This document shows, piece after piece, positions 20,591 through 33,244 of a DNA stretch of 64,000 bases (positions are counted from its first letter, which is position 1; each line of letters begins with the position of its first letter). The notes beneath the pieces are model-generated. The model ran no database searches. It was not told where the DNA came from and saw only the letters and a list, made by a program, of their open reading frames with translations. Position numbers and translations under genes: made by a program. The DNA comes from Drosophila pseudoobscura. Taxonomy: Eukaryota > Arthropoda > Insecta > Diptera > Drosophilidae. Location of the stretch: assembly GCF_009870125.1 (NCBI RefSeq), contig NC_046681.1:4650001-4714000 (forward strand), read 5' to 3'.

Positions 20591-21819
20591 TTTCGCCAGC
20601 AGTTGCTTAGCTTCTTCAAACACTCTGTACTGTCCACATTTACATTTCGTGCAATTCAAGAAACCAAGTCCTTCCGGTACCCAAAGAACGGAACATTGAA
20701 ATGTAGAGATGTAAAAAACAGTTGAGAAGGATTAGTAAGCTCATTCGAAAGCCACATTATCAAAGTCAGCTTTCCGCAGGAAAGAGTACAACTCCTTCGC
20801 TGTTGTCACACAAAATATTCACTCTATCCGAGTTTTTATTGCCATCGCCAGCTTTATTATTGCCGTTTAGCGATTTTTTATGGCCAGGACTTTGGCCGTG
20901 TAGGCAGCCGCATGCGCTTTTTATTGGATTGCATATCGCGGGCGAGCGAGATGGCAGAGTGGTTCGCATTGGACGGGGTCATTTGTTGGGGTCTGCTGGC
21001 TTTTTGAAAGCCATAAAAATCGAATGGCGGCGGCACTAGCGGTGGACAGGCGGCAAGGCAAAACAAATCGATTTGCTAAATTGCAGTGCAAAGTACAAAA
21101 GCATTCACACAGGGGAGAGACGCCACGCGACGCGACGCGGCGCAACAACATGTCCTGTCGTGTCTCTACGAAATCCCTGCTGCTGCCGCCCCGTTCTGCG
21201 GTTCGCTGGTTCCAGCGGTTGCACTCGGCGGTTCCACGCACCAACAATCGCACCAGCTATTCGTTCGTTTCGCCCGCCTTCCAAAAATATTTATAAATAT
21301 TTAAATGTGCATTAACTAACCAAATAGATCGAGGGCCGTCGGGTAGTGGTAGTGGAGTGCTTCAGTCGGCGAAATTTTTGGACTTGCGCAAAACTTTTAA
21401 TTGCACTTTGTTTGGGCATTGCATGGAAAACTTATCATTAAAATAGTTGTTGAGCTTGTTTAGTTTCCCAAGAAAAAGCAGAATACTTTCTGCCGCTTGG
21501 CGAAAATTTTCTGGATAAATTGTTGCTTCCCAGGATCTAGGATGAGTTCGAAGTTGGGGCGGAGTGAAGCAAGGAAAGGAAGTAAAGGAAAACTGCTTTG
21601 ACAGCCATCAGTTTCGGATGCTAATGAAGGTGAAGTATTGGCCTTTCAGTTTGGAGTTTCGCTTAAAAATAATAAGACAATAAAAGAGCCGCACTCTGAA
21701 ATCTCGTGTATTTTGTAGCTCTCTAGTATAGGAGTAGTAAAAACCAAATGTAATCCGATTCGTCTTATTTGAAGCAAAAGACCATACTAATTAGAATTTA
21801 TATCATTGTCATGTACTTC

Positions 21820-22480
21820 GGTTAGGGTAGGTAGAGGCGGCTGCCAGGCTCTACAGGACGTCACACTTGGGGCGGTTTCGGCCCAATCCAAATGCTCTTA
21901 CAAAGCTTGCGATCTTCTTTGGGTACAGCGTAGACATTGCTGAAATGCCGGTTTAGGAGGGCGAATCCAAATATTGTAGCCTTCTTCTGCTGAGAGCTGG
22001 ACAGAAGCCGATCTTGTGTTCCACCGTCCCTTGCTATTCTTCGTCTCCGCAATTTCGGGAAAAGTCCTTATATGCGGCACCCATCCCTTTTGCGTGGGCG
22101 CCTACTAACCAATGACATGTGAGGGAACGTAGGACTGCGCTGCACCTCTTTATGCCAAGTTTGCAGAGCACAGAGGTGCTCTTCCTGTCTATGGTCGACC
22201 ATGTTTGCCGAGTTATACGACATCGGGGCTATTAGGAGATGGGGGATTGTAGGACCAGAAGTGGCCAACTCGTCTGCTATACTGTTACCCTCAATGTATT
22301 GGTGGCCCGGGACCCATATAAGGCTGATAGCAAATTGCTGGAGAAGAGATCTCATTAAAAGATCTGCAGAGCTTCCTTGGTTGACATGACCTCCGCTTGG
22401 TAGACACTACAGTGATCAGGGATCCCAGAAAAGGGTAAGTATCCTGAGGTTGTGGCTATAATTATCCCTAGCTTTTAGAG
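21820..22480 (-). mobile_element. Non-LTR retrotransposon RNase H relic
   Basis: The minus-strand translation near 22,440 gives DHCSVYQAEVMSTKEALQI, the second part of a retroelement RNase H domain. A stop follows. In the next frame comes LIWVPGHQYIEGNSIADELA, the diagnostic RNase H C-terminal block (WVPGHxxIxGNxxADxLA) of I/LOA/R1-type non-LTR retrotransposons. Downstream (22,080-21,860) two overlapping frames hold the Lys/Arg-rich tail in pieces. At least one stop and one frameshift make it inactive. The reverse transcriptase domain is missing, so this is a 3' fragment, as expected of 5'-truncated insertions. Confidence 0.82.
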
Positions 22481-23531
22481 GTAGAGTTCTCGACCAAAGA
22501 AATATTCACTCATATTTTAGATCCCCAATTCAGCCGAAAAAAACACCGACACCGATTAGTTCTTGGTAATCTTAAAGCCACACCTTAAACTATGTATACT
22601 CGTACGTATGACCGAACTATTCTCGCTTTAAAAAGTTTCACTTTTCATCAGCTTGCGCTGTTGGACCCGTCTGCATATCTGGTTGGCCCTTTGACATTCC
22701 ACTTTTCCAGGCCAACAGCTGTCAGGTTCATGCCTTAGCCTCCCCTTCATACTGCCCCTTATCAGAATATTTCTTAGTTCATCCGACCACAAAAACCATC
22801 TCATTTAGCCATGAAAATCTTTGCTGCCAGCAGCGTAAGCAGCGCCAGCATCAGCAGCAGGAGCAGCATCGAGCCAACAAAAGGGCACCGTAGAGGGAAG
22901 TAGGGGAAAGAAAAGAGAATAACCAAGAAGGGAACCTGAGCTGAGCCGTATCCTTTTCATTTTCAACCAACCACAAAACACATTTCGCTTTCATTTCATT
23001 TTAGAAATCCTAAGAGTAGAATGCGAACCGAAACGAAATGAAAATGATGAAAATGCAACTAATTCCTGAAGGCTTATGGTTATTATGGGGCCTCGGCCGT
23101 CATCCGCACTCTGTCCTCTTTTTTGGGCTCGGTCTGGGCTGCCTTGGTTTTTTAATAATTTTTATTTTTATTCCCGAACAGACATTTAATAGAAACGACC
23201 GCAGTGGAGATTAACCTTCAACGTCACTCGCTTGTACATCATTTAATTTCACCGCTAAGCCCAAAATCTGATGGCTCTGAAGGGTTGAAACCATTCGCAA
23301 AGGTGGAACCTGAAAAGCTCTGCTGTTGTTGCTGTTGTTATGTGTCATTTTTGCGTGGGAATTTAATTAGTTCTAGCAGCAGCAGCAGCAGCAGCAACAA
23401 GTTCTTGTTCAGGCTCCTATCTGGAGCTAAGCTCAGGAAAACAAAAACCTTATACCCCCATTGAGAGAACCATATTAGCAATGCCCGTTGAAACTGCATA
23501 AATCAGCATTCAAATTAGAAATTAGTCCACA

Positions 23532-23580
23532 CATACACACACACACACTCGAGCAGAAAGAGAGAGAGAGAGAGAGAGAG
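23532..23580. repeat. (AC)n followed by (AG)n microsatellites
   Basis: A (CA)-type run at 23,532-23,548 and a pure (AG)n run at 23,560-23,580, separated by 11 bp. Confidence 0.9.
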
Positions 23581-26500
23581 GATTGGTAGAGCCCACTTCT
23601 AGACAGACCAAAGCACTTGATAAAGCACCCTCCGCCGCAGTCGCCTCAGTCGCCTCAGTCCAATCCTCCTCGAGATCTCTCTACGGAGCCACTCATCTCT
23701 CTACTCGGGCACTCGTCAGCACACTCATTATTAGGCTCAAGTGCAAATTAGTGTGTTTGGTAGTGGGTTATTAAGTTCTTGCCCCGCTCCCCAACTTCAC
23801 CTCCAGCTTCAGCTACAGCTTCGACTTGGCCTTTTGTTATGCTAACTAAATGAGTTTTGTGCTGTTGCGGCTGCTGCTGCAGATATACGCCCTGTTCTGG
23901 GCATTCCGGGTGTTCTGTGTGTGCTGTGTCTGTAGTAAAACTTTAGTATACAAATTTCATTTCATTGTTTTTCGAGTGCCCAACAACAATCAAAATAAGT
24001 GTTAAGGGCTGCCGTGGGCGTGGACCCGCCTGCCCGGATAGTTTTTTTTTTTTTGTTTTATTTTTTGGGAGAGCCACAGAAAAGTTTTGCAATTAACATG
24101 AGTCGAAAGCGGTGTAAACGAAAAAAAGAGTACGAGTACCACCTCCAACAAAATAATCACCGGAACAGCCCGAGAGGCTCAGAAGAAGGCAGAAAAATAT
24201 CAGCTGCCTTCTTTCTGGGGTTCGCCTACACCAATTACCACGTGCCAATGCCTCGGGACCAATGCTTGGCCCAGCGCTTAATCATAAAAAATTAATTAAA
24301 AACAATTAAAGCAGCAGAAGAGTAGAGAACACAGATAATAATATCGAGTGCCAGAGGGAGAGGTCTGCATAGAATCACCTTAATTATGTTTTCTGCATCC
24401 GCTCGCACACCAGCCAAAACAAAAAAAAAAAAAAAAAAACAGGAAAAGAGGAATGCTAAACAATATGCAAAGCACCAAACCAAGGCAAGGCATCATAAAA
24501 ATTCAATCAGGCCACAGAAGCAAATGGCAGGAAGCCCTGAACCCAAAAAAACAGAAAAAGAATTATTAAAACCAAAGCAAAACACCACAAAAAAAAATCT
24601 CGCGCCCAAAATGACATTAATTTACACATCAGCGAAGCGCGTAAGGGAAGAGTACGGGAGGGGGAGGAAAAAGGGAGGGAAAAAGCGGAAACAGGAAGTT
24701 GCACAACAGCCCGGCGACAAGGAAGTAGGCGGTTGGGTGCCCGCAACCAGATGACAAAGCGGGTAATAAAAAGCAATCAGAACGAGGCAGCGGAAAAGTC
24801 CGAAAGAAAAACAATTTGTTAAGTGTTTGAAAAACGGGAAAAGTGGGTGTTTGATGGCGGAATACGATTTCAGAGGAGTTCTGTATGATGGATTGAACAT
24901 TACATACATATATGAGATAAGAATTAAAACTGTAATTCCGACTTAGAGTCTAGTGATAATAAAGCAACTATGAAAAGTAGAGTATTTTTCTTACATATAT
25001 ATCTCCTTGCTTTGAAACGAAAATCACTTGAGCGAAGAATTTTGTAATGTCCGAACCACATTACTTCAAAGACCCACTCAGAATTGATCTACTTTCCTTT
25101 CATTTTACGTAGATAAATCAAGATAAGACTTTTTGTTGAATGTATATCCATTTCTCATACCTATCGCCTTGCCTCATTCCCTCAATTTGGTAGATTTCAT
25201 GGAAACACTTTCTGTCAGCCACGAGTGGAATAATATTCGCTACTTCAAAACCTGCCGTCCGGACGGCAGGGACGGCGTCCTTTTGACTAAGCTATGAAAA
25301 CTACTTAAGTGAATGTCCAAGCAAATCAAGTGCGGAACAGGACCAAGCTCGATGGCCAAAGCAAATCAAACTGCTCGCCCACTAATCACACAGGCGAGCC
25401 GCAAGGCGGAGAATGAGCAAACAAGATTTCCAGCAAAGGCAGAGCTAGATACTCGTAGAATGAGTGTTTCCATACAGCTACAGCTACAGATGTGTGGTGT
25501 ACTGGTATGAGTATCTGTGCGAGGGATACTGTTTGCATTGGTATCACGTGTGTCTGGGAATATGCATAATTGAATTTTATAACCCGAAAGATTGTTATTG
25601 CTAGAGATTTGTGTGGTAAGCAGCTGCCATCGGCTTCGCCGTCGCCATCGCCTGCATTCTGCAGATTCACAATTCTCAAATTGTCAGACAAACCATCTTC
25701 CTGCCCCTTTGGGCCCCTGCTCTGTTCGGGTTGTTCTTGATCTGTGTTTGCTTTGATGCCATGAGAACCAAATCCAAATATTGGCCAAGCCTTTGCCCAG
25801 AATATCAAATTGACACAGGCTAAGACGAATTTCAGACTCTTTATCAGCTCGGTGACACTTTGTTGTCAGTGAAAATAAATTGTCCTTTTTGCCAGCTCCT
25901 GAGACACAACAATTAATCACAGTATTAATAATAGTTCTGGATTGCGAAAGAGAGGCTGCCTCGAGAAGGCTTAGAAAACCTCTCGAAATTAATCCGAAAT
26001 TGTGTGAAATTAAATGCCGCTCATGAATGCCGTATACAAGGAGTATACGCAATGCCGGAAATTAAACATACGCCATACGGCAGCAGAAGGATTGTGAGCC
26101 CCTTCCGCCCCATCTTAAAGCGGAAGTTAATTGTTATGCAGAAAACATAGCACAAGTTGCTAATGGTGGGGCAGCGGACTTTGGGGATCGGTAGGGAGCA
26201 GCCAAGTCCTGCCCAAGATGATGAAGAACCGAACCAAGCAAAAACTTTAATATTTAAATATGAAAAACTATTTATGTAAGGAGGAAAAGCAAGACACAAA
26301 CACACACTCAACTCTGGTCAAACACATGGAAAAGCAAACACAAAATGAAAATTAAGGAAATAGGAAATGCTGGCTGATGCTGATGGCTCGGAGATGCTCT
26401 CAAAAGCACAAATAGCTGCAAAAATAGTTAATTAACTAAGCAAAAGAAAACATAACTCTTAAATAATACCGATATGATCTCAAGGAAACGTTTTGAATCA

Positions 26501-26928
26501 TGTATTTCACAAAACTAATTATTTGGGATCCAGTTTAAAAAACAGTGAGACTATTTCCAAGGTTATCTAAAATCTAACAACGTTTGTTGAATACATTATA
26601 TTTATTTATTGTTCAAAAATATTTCCTCTTGATTTTTGGTTTTGATTTTCCTATTTATTTTATATAGTTCGAAGTTCCTTTACAGTCCACGAAGAGAATT
26701 ACTCTGAATACCCTCACCCTACGTCAGTCAGGATTTCCTCTCGTCCTCTCTTTATCTCCCTGTCCCGCAGCCAAATGCAGAAATCTGCATTCCTCTGCCC
26801 CTATGGCCCTTCCCCTTCCTCTACCCCCTTCTAACCTTGCCGCATCTTTTCGGTGGCCGCCGCGCGATGCGAAAATTTTAATTTATACATTTTCAGCAAC
26901 ATCTGTATGGGTGTACGTGTATATGTAT

Positions 26929-26950
26929 GTGTGTGTGTGTGTGTGTGTGT
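26929..26950. repeat. (GT)11 microsatellite
   Basis: A pure dinucleotide run of about 22 bp. Longer frames across it are artefacts. Confidence 0.9.
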
Positions 26951-27747
26951 CAGCGACTTCCTGTTGCAAAATGGAGTTTTATGTATGCGAGCGAGCAGAA
27001 GTTTGCACAACTTGTTTATGATTTCTCATGTCAAATGCGCTGGTGGAAGTGCCTAGTGCCTTCCTGCAAGAGGGCGTGGCGGGTCTGGCAGATGCAGTCG
27101 GAATAAGTATCTACAAGTGGAGGCCGACTGGGAGGGTGCCATGCGCCCGCCTCTATTTGGCACTCCAGAACTTTTTGATTTACTATACAAGTGTGAGTGC
27201 TCTCTCTCGTTGTGTGTATGTTTGAGTTTGTTTGCCATGTAGCATCTTGTAGTGCATGCTTTAAGGCGCCGGAAGTGCAGTTTATACTGCCATTTGCTGA
27301 AGGAAGTCCAACTGGATTTTACAAACTTAAATTTTAGTAGAATTTTCAGATTAAATATAATTAAATATGTTCGACCGAAAGAACCGAACTCATCTGCAGA
27401 GGGATAACTCGAAAGAGATGAGGTAGTGTTTAATGCAGGGGACACTCTGCCCGTGGTCGAACACGGTTAGCCTAATATCTCTAGAGACTTCCGCTATACC
27501 CCGTGATACATATATCATTACGAAATTCTGAAAAGACTGCCTTGCATTTTATAGTAGCTGACAAACGATCCATTCTAGGCCGTTCTGTTACTCTGAGTAT
27601 TATAATCATGAGTAAGAGCACGCTATGTTAATGTAATTATTTGTGACAAGGGATTCCTCCTCAAAATCTCTTCGGACAAAAACCAAAAGGTAAGCGATGA
27701 TGCTCTCCCAATACAAGAGCTTCCGAGCTTCTACTGTCTTCCAGATC

Positions 27748-27960
27748 ATGCCTCTTCGACAAATCACTAACCGTCGTGCTGCCAGTGCTGCTACAAAGCG
27801 CGCTACCCTGAAGTTTATCGGATACTTCGACCAAGGTCTACAGTCGACGGTGCACTTCAACATATCGCCACAGCTGAAGCGATACAGAACGGAGACCTGG
27901 GGCAGGGGCAACGGCTGTCTCTATCTCCACGTCGGGTCGGGGCAGCCTCCCTTCGTCTGA
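27748..27960 (+). CDS. Small basic Arg/Ala-rich peptide gene (family copy A)
   Basis: An ORF of 70 aa starts at the ATG three bases after a 3' splice site (CTACTGTCTTCCAG at 27,744). The 55-nt intron begins with GTAAGCG after CCAAAAG at 27,689, so a 5' exon precedes it. The N-terminus is basic and Ala-rich (MPLRQITNRRAASAATKRAT). From about residue 24 another plus-strand frame becomes equally protein-like and stays open to 28,075 (including LNRKMKEMNIVLDAISHWLA), so a frameshift within the gene is possible. The arrangement matches the loci at 36,433 and 52,433: a small intron immediately before an IMP[LF]-type start, then an Arg/Ala-rich segment. Charge suggests nucleic-acid or chromatin binding, but no family is recognised. 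Confidence 0.45.
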   Translation: MPLRQITNRRAASAATKRATLKFIGYFDQGLQSTVHFNISPQLKRYRTETWGRGNGCLYLHVGSGQPPFV

Positions 27961-28079
27961 ACCGAAAAATGAAAGAAATGAATATCGTTCTGGACGCCAT
28001 CAGCCACTGGTTGGCCACCATTCTCGGCACTACAGGCACACCCATCAGCGAGGCCACTTTCAATTAGATTTAAAATTTC

Positions 28080-29525
28080 AAAAGAACTATCCGCATCAAA
28101 AGAACAACGGTTTCCTATGCTTGGATATACAGGAGGACCCTTTCTGTACCTTACTGTACAAAAAGTGATCCAATCGGTCATGTCGCTCCTATCAAATCAT
28201 TAGGAAGAACCAATGAATTTAGATATTGCCGACTTGTACTCGGAGAACCGTCAGCAGCACGATATAAGCCCCAGCGACCGGGTCACACGTTACGCCACGC
28301 GTTGAATGATATTCTGATATGCATAGTACATAGTAATACTTCCTCATGATACCCCCATTCAAGCTACTTGCAGATACATATCAACATTCTTATGACACTT
28401 TTTTAAAGATCTATCTATCTAATAAATTGATATACACATATAACAGCAATCTCTTATGAAGGTTATTTTGGGCTTATTATTTTTGCTAATTATACAAAGA
28501 TTTGTATATAAATATCGTTTGAAATTATACAGATATATGTACATACAAAGGTATATATTTTATCCTACTATCACAATTATTTAATTCAATAAAAACATGA
28601 GGTTATTGTCTATCTGCATCAAATTCTAGTCTAAGGTTTTTTTGAGCAAATATAAAAGAATACATTTTTAAAAAATGTATTATTTTTTCTTCGTATATTA
28701 GAAGCTTAAATGTTTTCCGTTTAAACTTTAGATAAATTATATTTTTTCCACGTCTGTTAACGCTTAAAGTCTAGACAGTCAGTCATCCAGTATATTATCA
28801 TTTCGAATTATATTTTTTTGCATCTGTTTAAAGAGCTGTTGCCCTTTTGCGATGGACGGAGCCAGAGATACAGATACAGACACCCGCACAAAATGCAACT
28901 CCAAACCAAAAAGTTTTTTATTATTCCTCCTTTTTTTTGTTTGAATGAAATGCATTTTATGCAGGGAAATCTTTTTATGCGCCTGAAAGCACGCTTCAGT
29001 ATAATTTGCGGTCATGTTCATTGATCTCCTGGGAAGCATTAAAATTTAATGATTTATACTATGTTGCCGTAGTGGAATGCAGATGGAGATGGGGATGGAG
29101 ATGGAGATGTGCAGAGTGCGTGGAGATGGAGAGTGAGAATAAGAGAGAGAGAGTAGGGAGAGCAAATGAATTTATGTTATGCCTCTGACGCTATTTTGGT
29201 TTAAGGGTTAACATTGTGAAATTAACAACAATTTGAGTTATGCGCGAGAGAGAGCCTCCCATCACAAAACCTGGGAAAAAGAGAGAGAAATAGAGAGTGG
29301 GCCCACAATGTCTGAGGCCTAAAAGTATGCTAAACAGGCCGAGCCGAGTGCCAGCAAAAGTCATAACTCAGCCTCAGTCAGCCTCAGCGGCAGGACGGCT
29401 CGGAGCCAGTTGGGAGAGTGTACTTGGCGAAAGGTAGGACCTCCAGCGACTGTTGGCTGCAACTATTAATCAGGCTTTAATTGTTTTTGTATGTGTTGGC
29501 CGGTTACATTTGTGGTGCGGGATAG

Positions 29526-29558
<33 letters not shown>

Positions 29559-32500
29559 TGTTACCGCTCAAAGAATAGAGGCCCCATGCATCATGTTGCC
29601 CAAAATCTTTTTGTAATCTCTGGCATTTGTCTGGATTTTTCGTAAAGACTTTGAATAGATTTATGCTCCTTTGACAGACGCAAGATGTGAATGTGGAATC
29701 GTATGCCAGAGATCGGCAGAGCCACTCTCTTTCATGTGTCTATGGCTGGGCTTAAAGTATCTTAAAGATATGCCACTGCCAGCAAAGTAACCTTGGTGTA
29801 GATTTATAAGTGTCTAACAGAGTGTGGAAACCAAATGAAAGTATGTGGGTTTCCTTGAAGGAGCATTTACTTGCGGAAACTATGAAAAGATTTGGATACC
29901 CTGGAATATATCAAATATATTGAATTGGTCTGTCTAGAATTAAATGTAAGTAAACCTACGAATTAATAGTTGTTTTTCGTTGACCATTTCGTAGCTCGTT
30001 TCGCCTCAAAACAGCCTGACACTGAGACTACACCTTTATCTACATATATCCATTTCCACTCTTCGTTTTTTTGCACCTGCTTTTCTAACCCTTTCTCTCT
30101 CTTATCATCGGTGAGGCATAAATCACGCGTTTAGTTTGCCAAGTGGCTTTTTCGACCGTTTTGCGTTTAACTGTCGTTGTGGCCACTTTTACGTTTTGCA
30201 ATTTTCAGTCGAACCCGAGCTCGAGCCCCACTCCCAAGAAACTGGCTAGCAGGAGGGGCTTACCAACATATTTAGAATATATGGCAACACTTTGGCAACA
30301 CCGACACAACCGTTGACCACAGCAAGTGAACAAAACGTAAAAAAACAAGCCCAAGAGCAGGCCAGAGCACGGACACGGACACAAGAACCGAAGCACAAAC
30401 ACAGACGATTGCGCAACCATAGCGCAAAACCACTCCAAGTTTCTAGCCCGCCAGCACACTCCACTCCCCACACACATGGGTGGTACTGGGTACCGTACAG
30501 CTGGGTAGTACAGTTGGGGCAGTCGAGTGCTGTAGTTCGGTTCGGGGTTGTCATGGCCAGAGTTGCCAACGACAAGGACAAGAACAACCAGAGCCGGGGC
30601 TGGCCGCACAAACTTGTAACGTAAATTTGGTATAAGCTTTCGCAAACACATCCACTCCAACCCCTTCGGCATTTGGCATTTAGATTTGTGCAATAAAATA
30701 TTTTTTTAAATCTAAGAGAACATGTGGAGAACGGCTCTTAATATACAATATATAATGTAAATGTTAGTACGAGTCTCGTATTAAAGACTTTCTTGGGAAT
30801 TTGTTACTTCAAAAAATAAATGAAAACTATTGAGTCCAATTAAAACTAAAATTATTAAGGAAATTCAACAAAACATATGTAGATCCTTTTTAATCGGTCT
30901 CTTTGACGCCATTTATCTGGCAAGCAATCGGGTGCATTGCCCTTGCGGTCAGTCTGAAAAATTACATTCTTTGGATCGTATTTCGTATCTGTTGGATCTG
31001 TTGGATATCCGAGTATTAGCTGGATCCAAAGTCTTTCTAGAATTCAAAGATATCTGTGTAGACAAACATATTAAAACATATGTATGTATTTCTCTTTTAA
31101 ACTATAATGCATCTACATATATATTTTTCTAATATAAATCACATCTTGCAAGCCTTTGGCCAATATAACGAAACATTGATAGCAACGATTACATCAGTGA
31201 ATCAGTCCATCCCATGAGAAGGAATAACAAAAAAAAATCCAACAAGAACCAGCCTCGAGCCCTGCTAGTACTGTTGAAGTCTTGCAGATTCATCGTCTTA
31301 TAGGAAACTCTAACGTAATTATAACTAAGACCGACGCTAAGAAAGTAAGCTCATCCTTCAAGTGGACTGCATTGATTCCATTCTTCAGGTCTGTTGCATA
31401 AGTACATCTATACGGGGATAGTTAATAGTCGTACTCTTTTCATAGTACTATCGAATATATTGATATCAAGAAACCTTTAACTTAATTAATGATACCCTAA
31501 ATTTGATGTTATCTCTCTGGTTCATATTACGATTTAGGAACTGAGACCTTTTAAATGACGATGCACTTTAAGTTCAAAATCCATTTCAATCTCTCTCTTT
31601 CTTTCTCTCTCTTTTTCGGCTGCTGGCCTAATCAGCCAACCGTTTAGTCTGCGCCTGGCCGAAAATATTTTTGTGTGCATTCAATTGTACAATTGTCTCG
31701 TTTGCTGTTTGTCTGCCAAAACGTCGAACTATTGCCAGGCCTTCATGTTTACATTAATATTGTTGTTTATCAAATAACAACAGCACCAGCAGCAGCAGCA
31801 CCACCGCCACCAACAACAATAGTACGAGTAGAAAAGTTGTTAAATCGAAAAGACATAAAAGTATCATTAAACTTTGGTTTCTGGCAATTGGGCTGATTCG
31901 GTTTGGTTTGTGTTTTGGCTGGGTTTTGCCTGGCTGCTGTTTTTATGATTTTGTTCAACGTTTTTATCTCGTGTCTTTTGGGTTGGCAGACGAAAAACTC
32001 ACATTCTCATATATTTTGTTTAGTCGCTTGCTTGCCAAAAATCTCTATCTGTCTGGCGGTCTGTCCCTGTCCACCATCTCCCTCCACAGTGTTTGTTGAT
32101 TATTTATGCACAGAAAATAAATACGAGTTCGGCAGACGGCAGACGGAAGGGAAATCCAAGTCGACTTCTGAGTCTTCGATTGTTTTCACTTTTTGGGAAC
32201 TTTTATCTGTGGTTTTATGTTTGGGTATCAAAAATTTATTGTTATTTGCTGATGGATTATGTGGCCTATGCTTGCTGCATTTGAATAAAACCAATACTCT
32301 GAATTATTTATTTAATAAAAACTCAACAACTTCGAACTGAATTCATTACAGCAACTGCTGTTCTCGTTCTGCCCCCTCTTTAATCTGAAAAGTCTGTAAA
32401 CTTACAGGCCACGCCCCCTTGATGCAGGTTGCAGGAAAAGCCATGGGCACATTACTTTTTCGACTTGGAAATATTCAGACAACAATGCCGTACACCGGAG

Positions 32501-33230
32501 CTTGAATAAATGGAACTTGCCCTGGTCTCTCTCTTGCTCGGTAAAATCGGTAGAATCACTTCAAGTATGATGATGAAAATAACACTCTACCAAACTCATA
32601 GGAAATGTGCGATTTCCTCAAGGAAATCAGTTAAAAGAACGAGCGAACCGCCTACATGAAACTCGTTTCTAATCAAGAAAATACTTCAAAATAGCTAATG
32701 AGAGTAAAGCGAGTAGAGTAGAGATACCCTCAACGGGTATGGAGAAAAGGGTATAGAAAAGCCCTTTCGCTTGGACGCATCAATGGAGGCTGGCAAAACA
32801 ATGGAGCTCATCAGCAGCTACAGCAGAAGTGCATTGAAAATTGGAAAATTCTCGCATTGCTTCTCAATTGTAAAGCATAAGAAATTGAATGCAAAAATGG
32901 TTTGGCACAAATGCCCAACACACAGAGGCTATCAGTGGTGGTGTGGTCCCTGACGTTGGCCTTGTTTTGTGGGCGTTACAAGGCGGAGGAGATTCGGCTT
33001 AAACATTCAGGCTTAGGTCAAAGGGTTAGACATTGTTCTCTCTTTTATTTTCGATTGCATTGCTTATTTGTGGGATACCGTGCTCCGTGTTCTGTACTGT
33101 TTCTGTTTCTGTTCTTTGTTTATGTGTTTTTTTCTGTCCATGTCGATATTGGGACCGCTTTTCCTGCAAAAAAGTTGAATTGATTCACAATTAGACTCAC
33201 AGAAAATGTAGCACTCACTTGGGCATCGGA
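28080..33230. other. Gene-free stretch
   Basis: About 5.1 kb without a supported gene. It has a (CA)n microsatellite at 29,526, GGAGAT repeats at 29,080-29,115 and GAGA tracts at 29,240-29,310. Plus-strand frames of 100-145 codons (for example near 31,900) start on non-ATG codons and are hydrophobic because of T-richness. Confidence 0.45.
29526..29553. repeat. (CA)14 microsatellite
   Basis: A pure AC dinucleotide run of about 28 bp. Confidence 0.92.
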
Positions 33231-33244
33231 GGCCTTAAGCGTCT

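Larger units (their letters stand above)
22490..27600. other. Gene-free stretch with microsatellites
   Basis: About 5.1 kb with no supported gene. It contains CAG/AGC runs (23,370-23,400), adjacent (AC)n and (AG)n, an A19 homopolymer at 24,422, a CpG-palindrome TGCCGTCCGGACGGCA at 25,252 and a GT microsatellite at 26,929. The Lys-rich and Cys-rich frames near 24,400-24,900 are translations of these simple tracts. Confidence 0.45.

Noticed and set aside
24386..24754. Lys-rich 122-codon frame
   Set aside because: It reads through A19 and other A-rich tracts; composition artefact.
30205..30693. 162-codon minus-strand frame rich in Leu, Val and Cys
   Set aside because: Antisense to CA/GGACA-rich sequence. 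The plus strand is also open for 110 codons, and there is no family similarity.
31903..32340. 145-codon hydrophobic frame with transmembrane-like stretches
   Set aside because: It starts on a non-ATG codon and reads T-rich DNA. Overlapping frames are just as hydrophobic.
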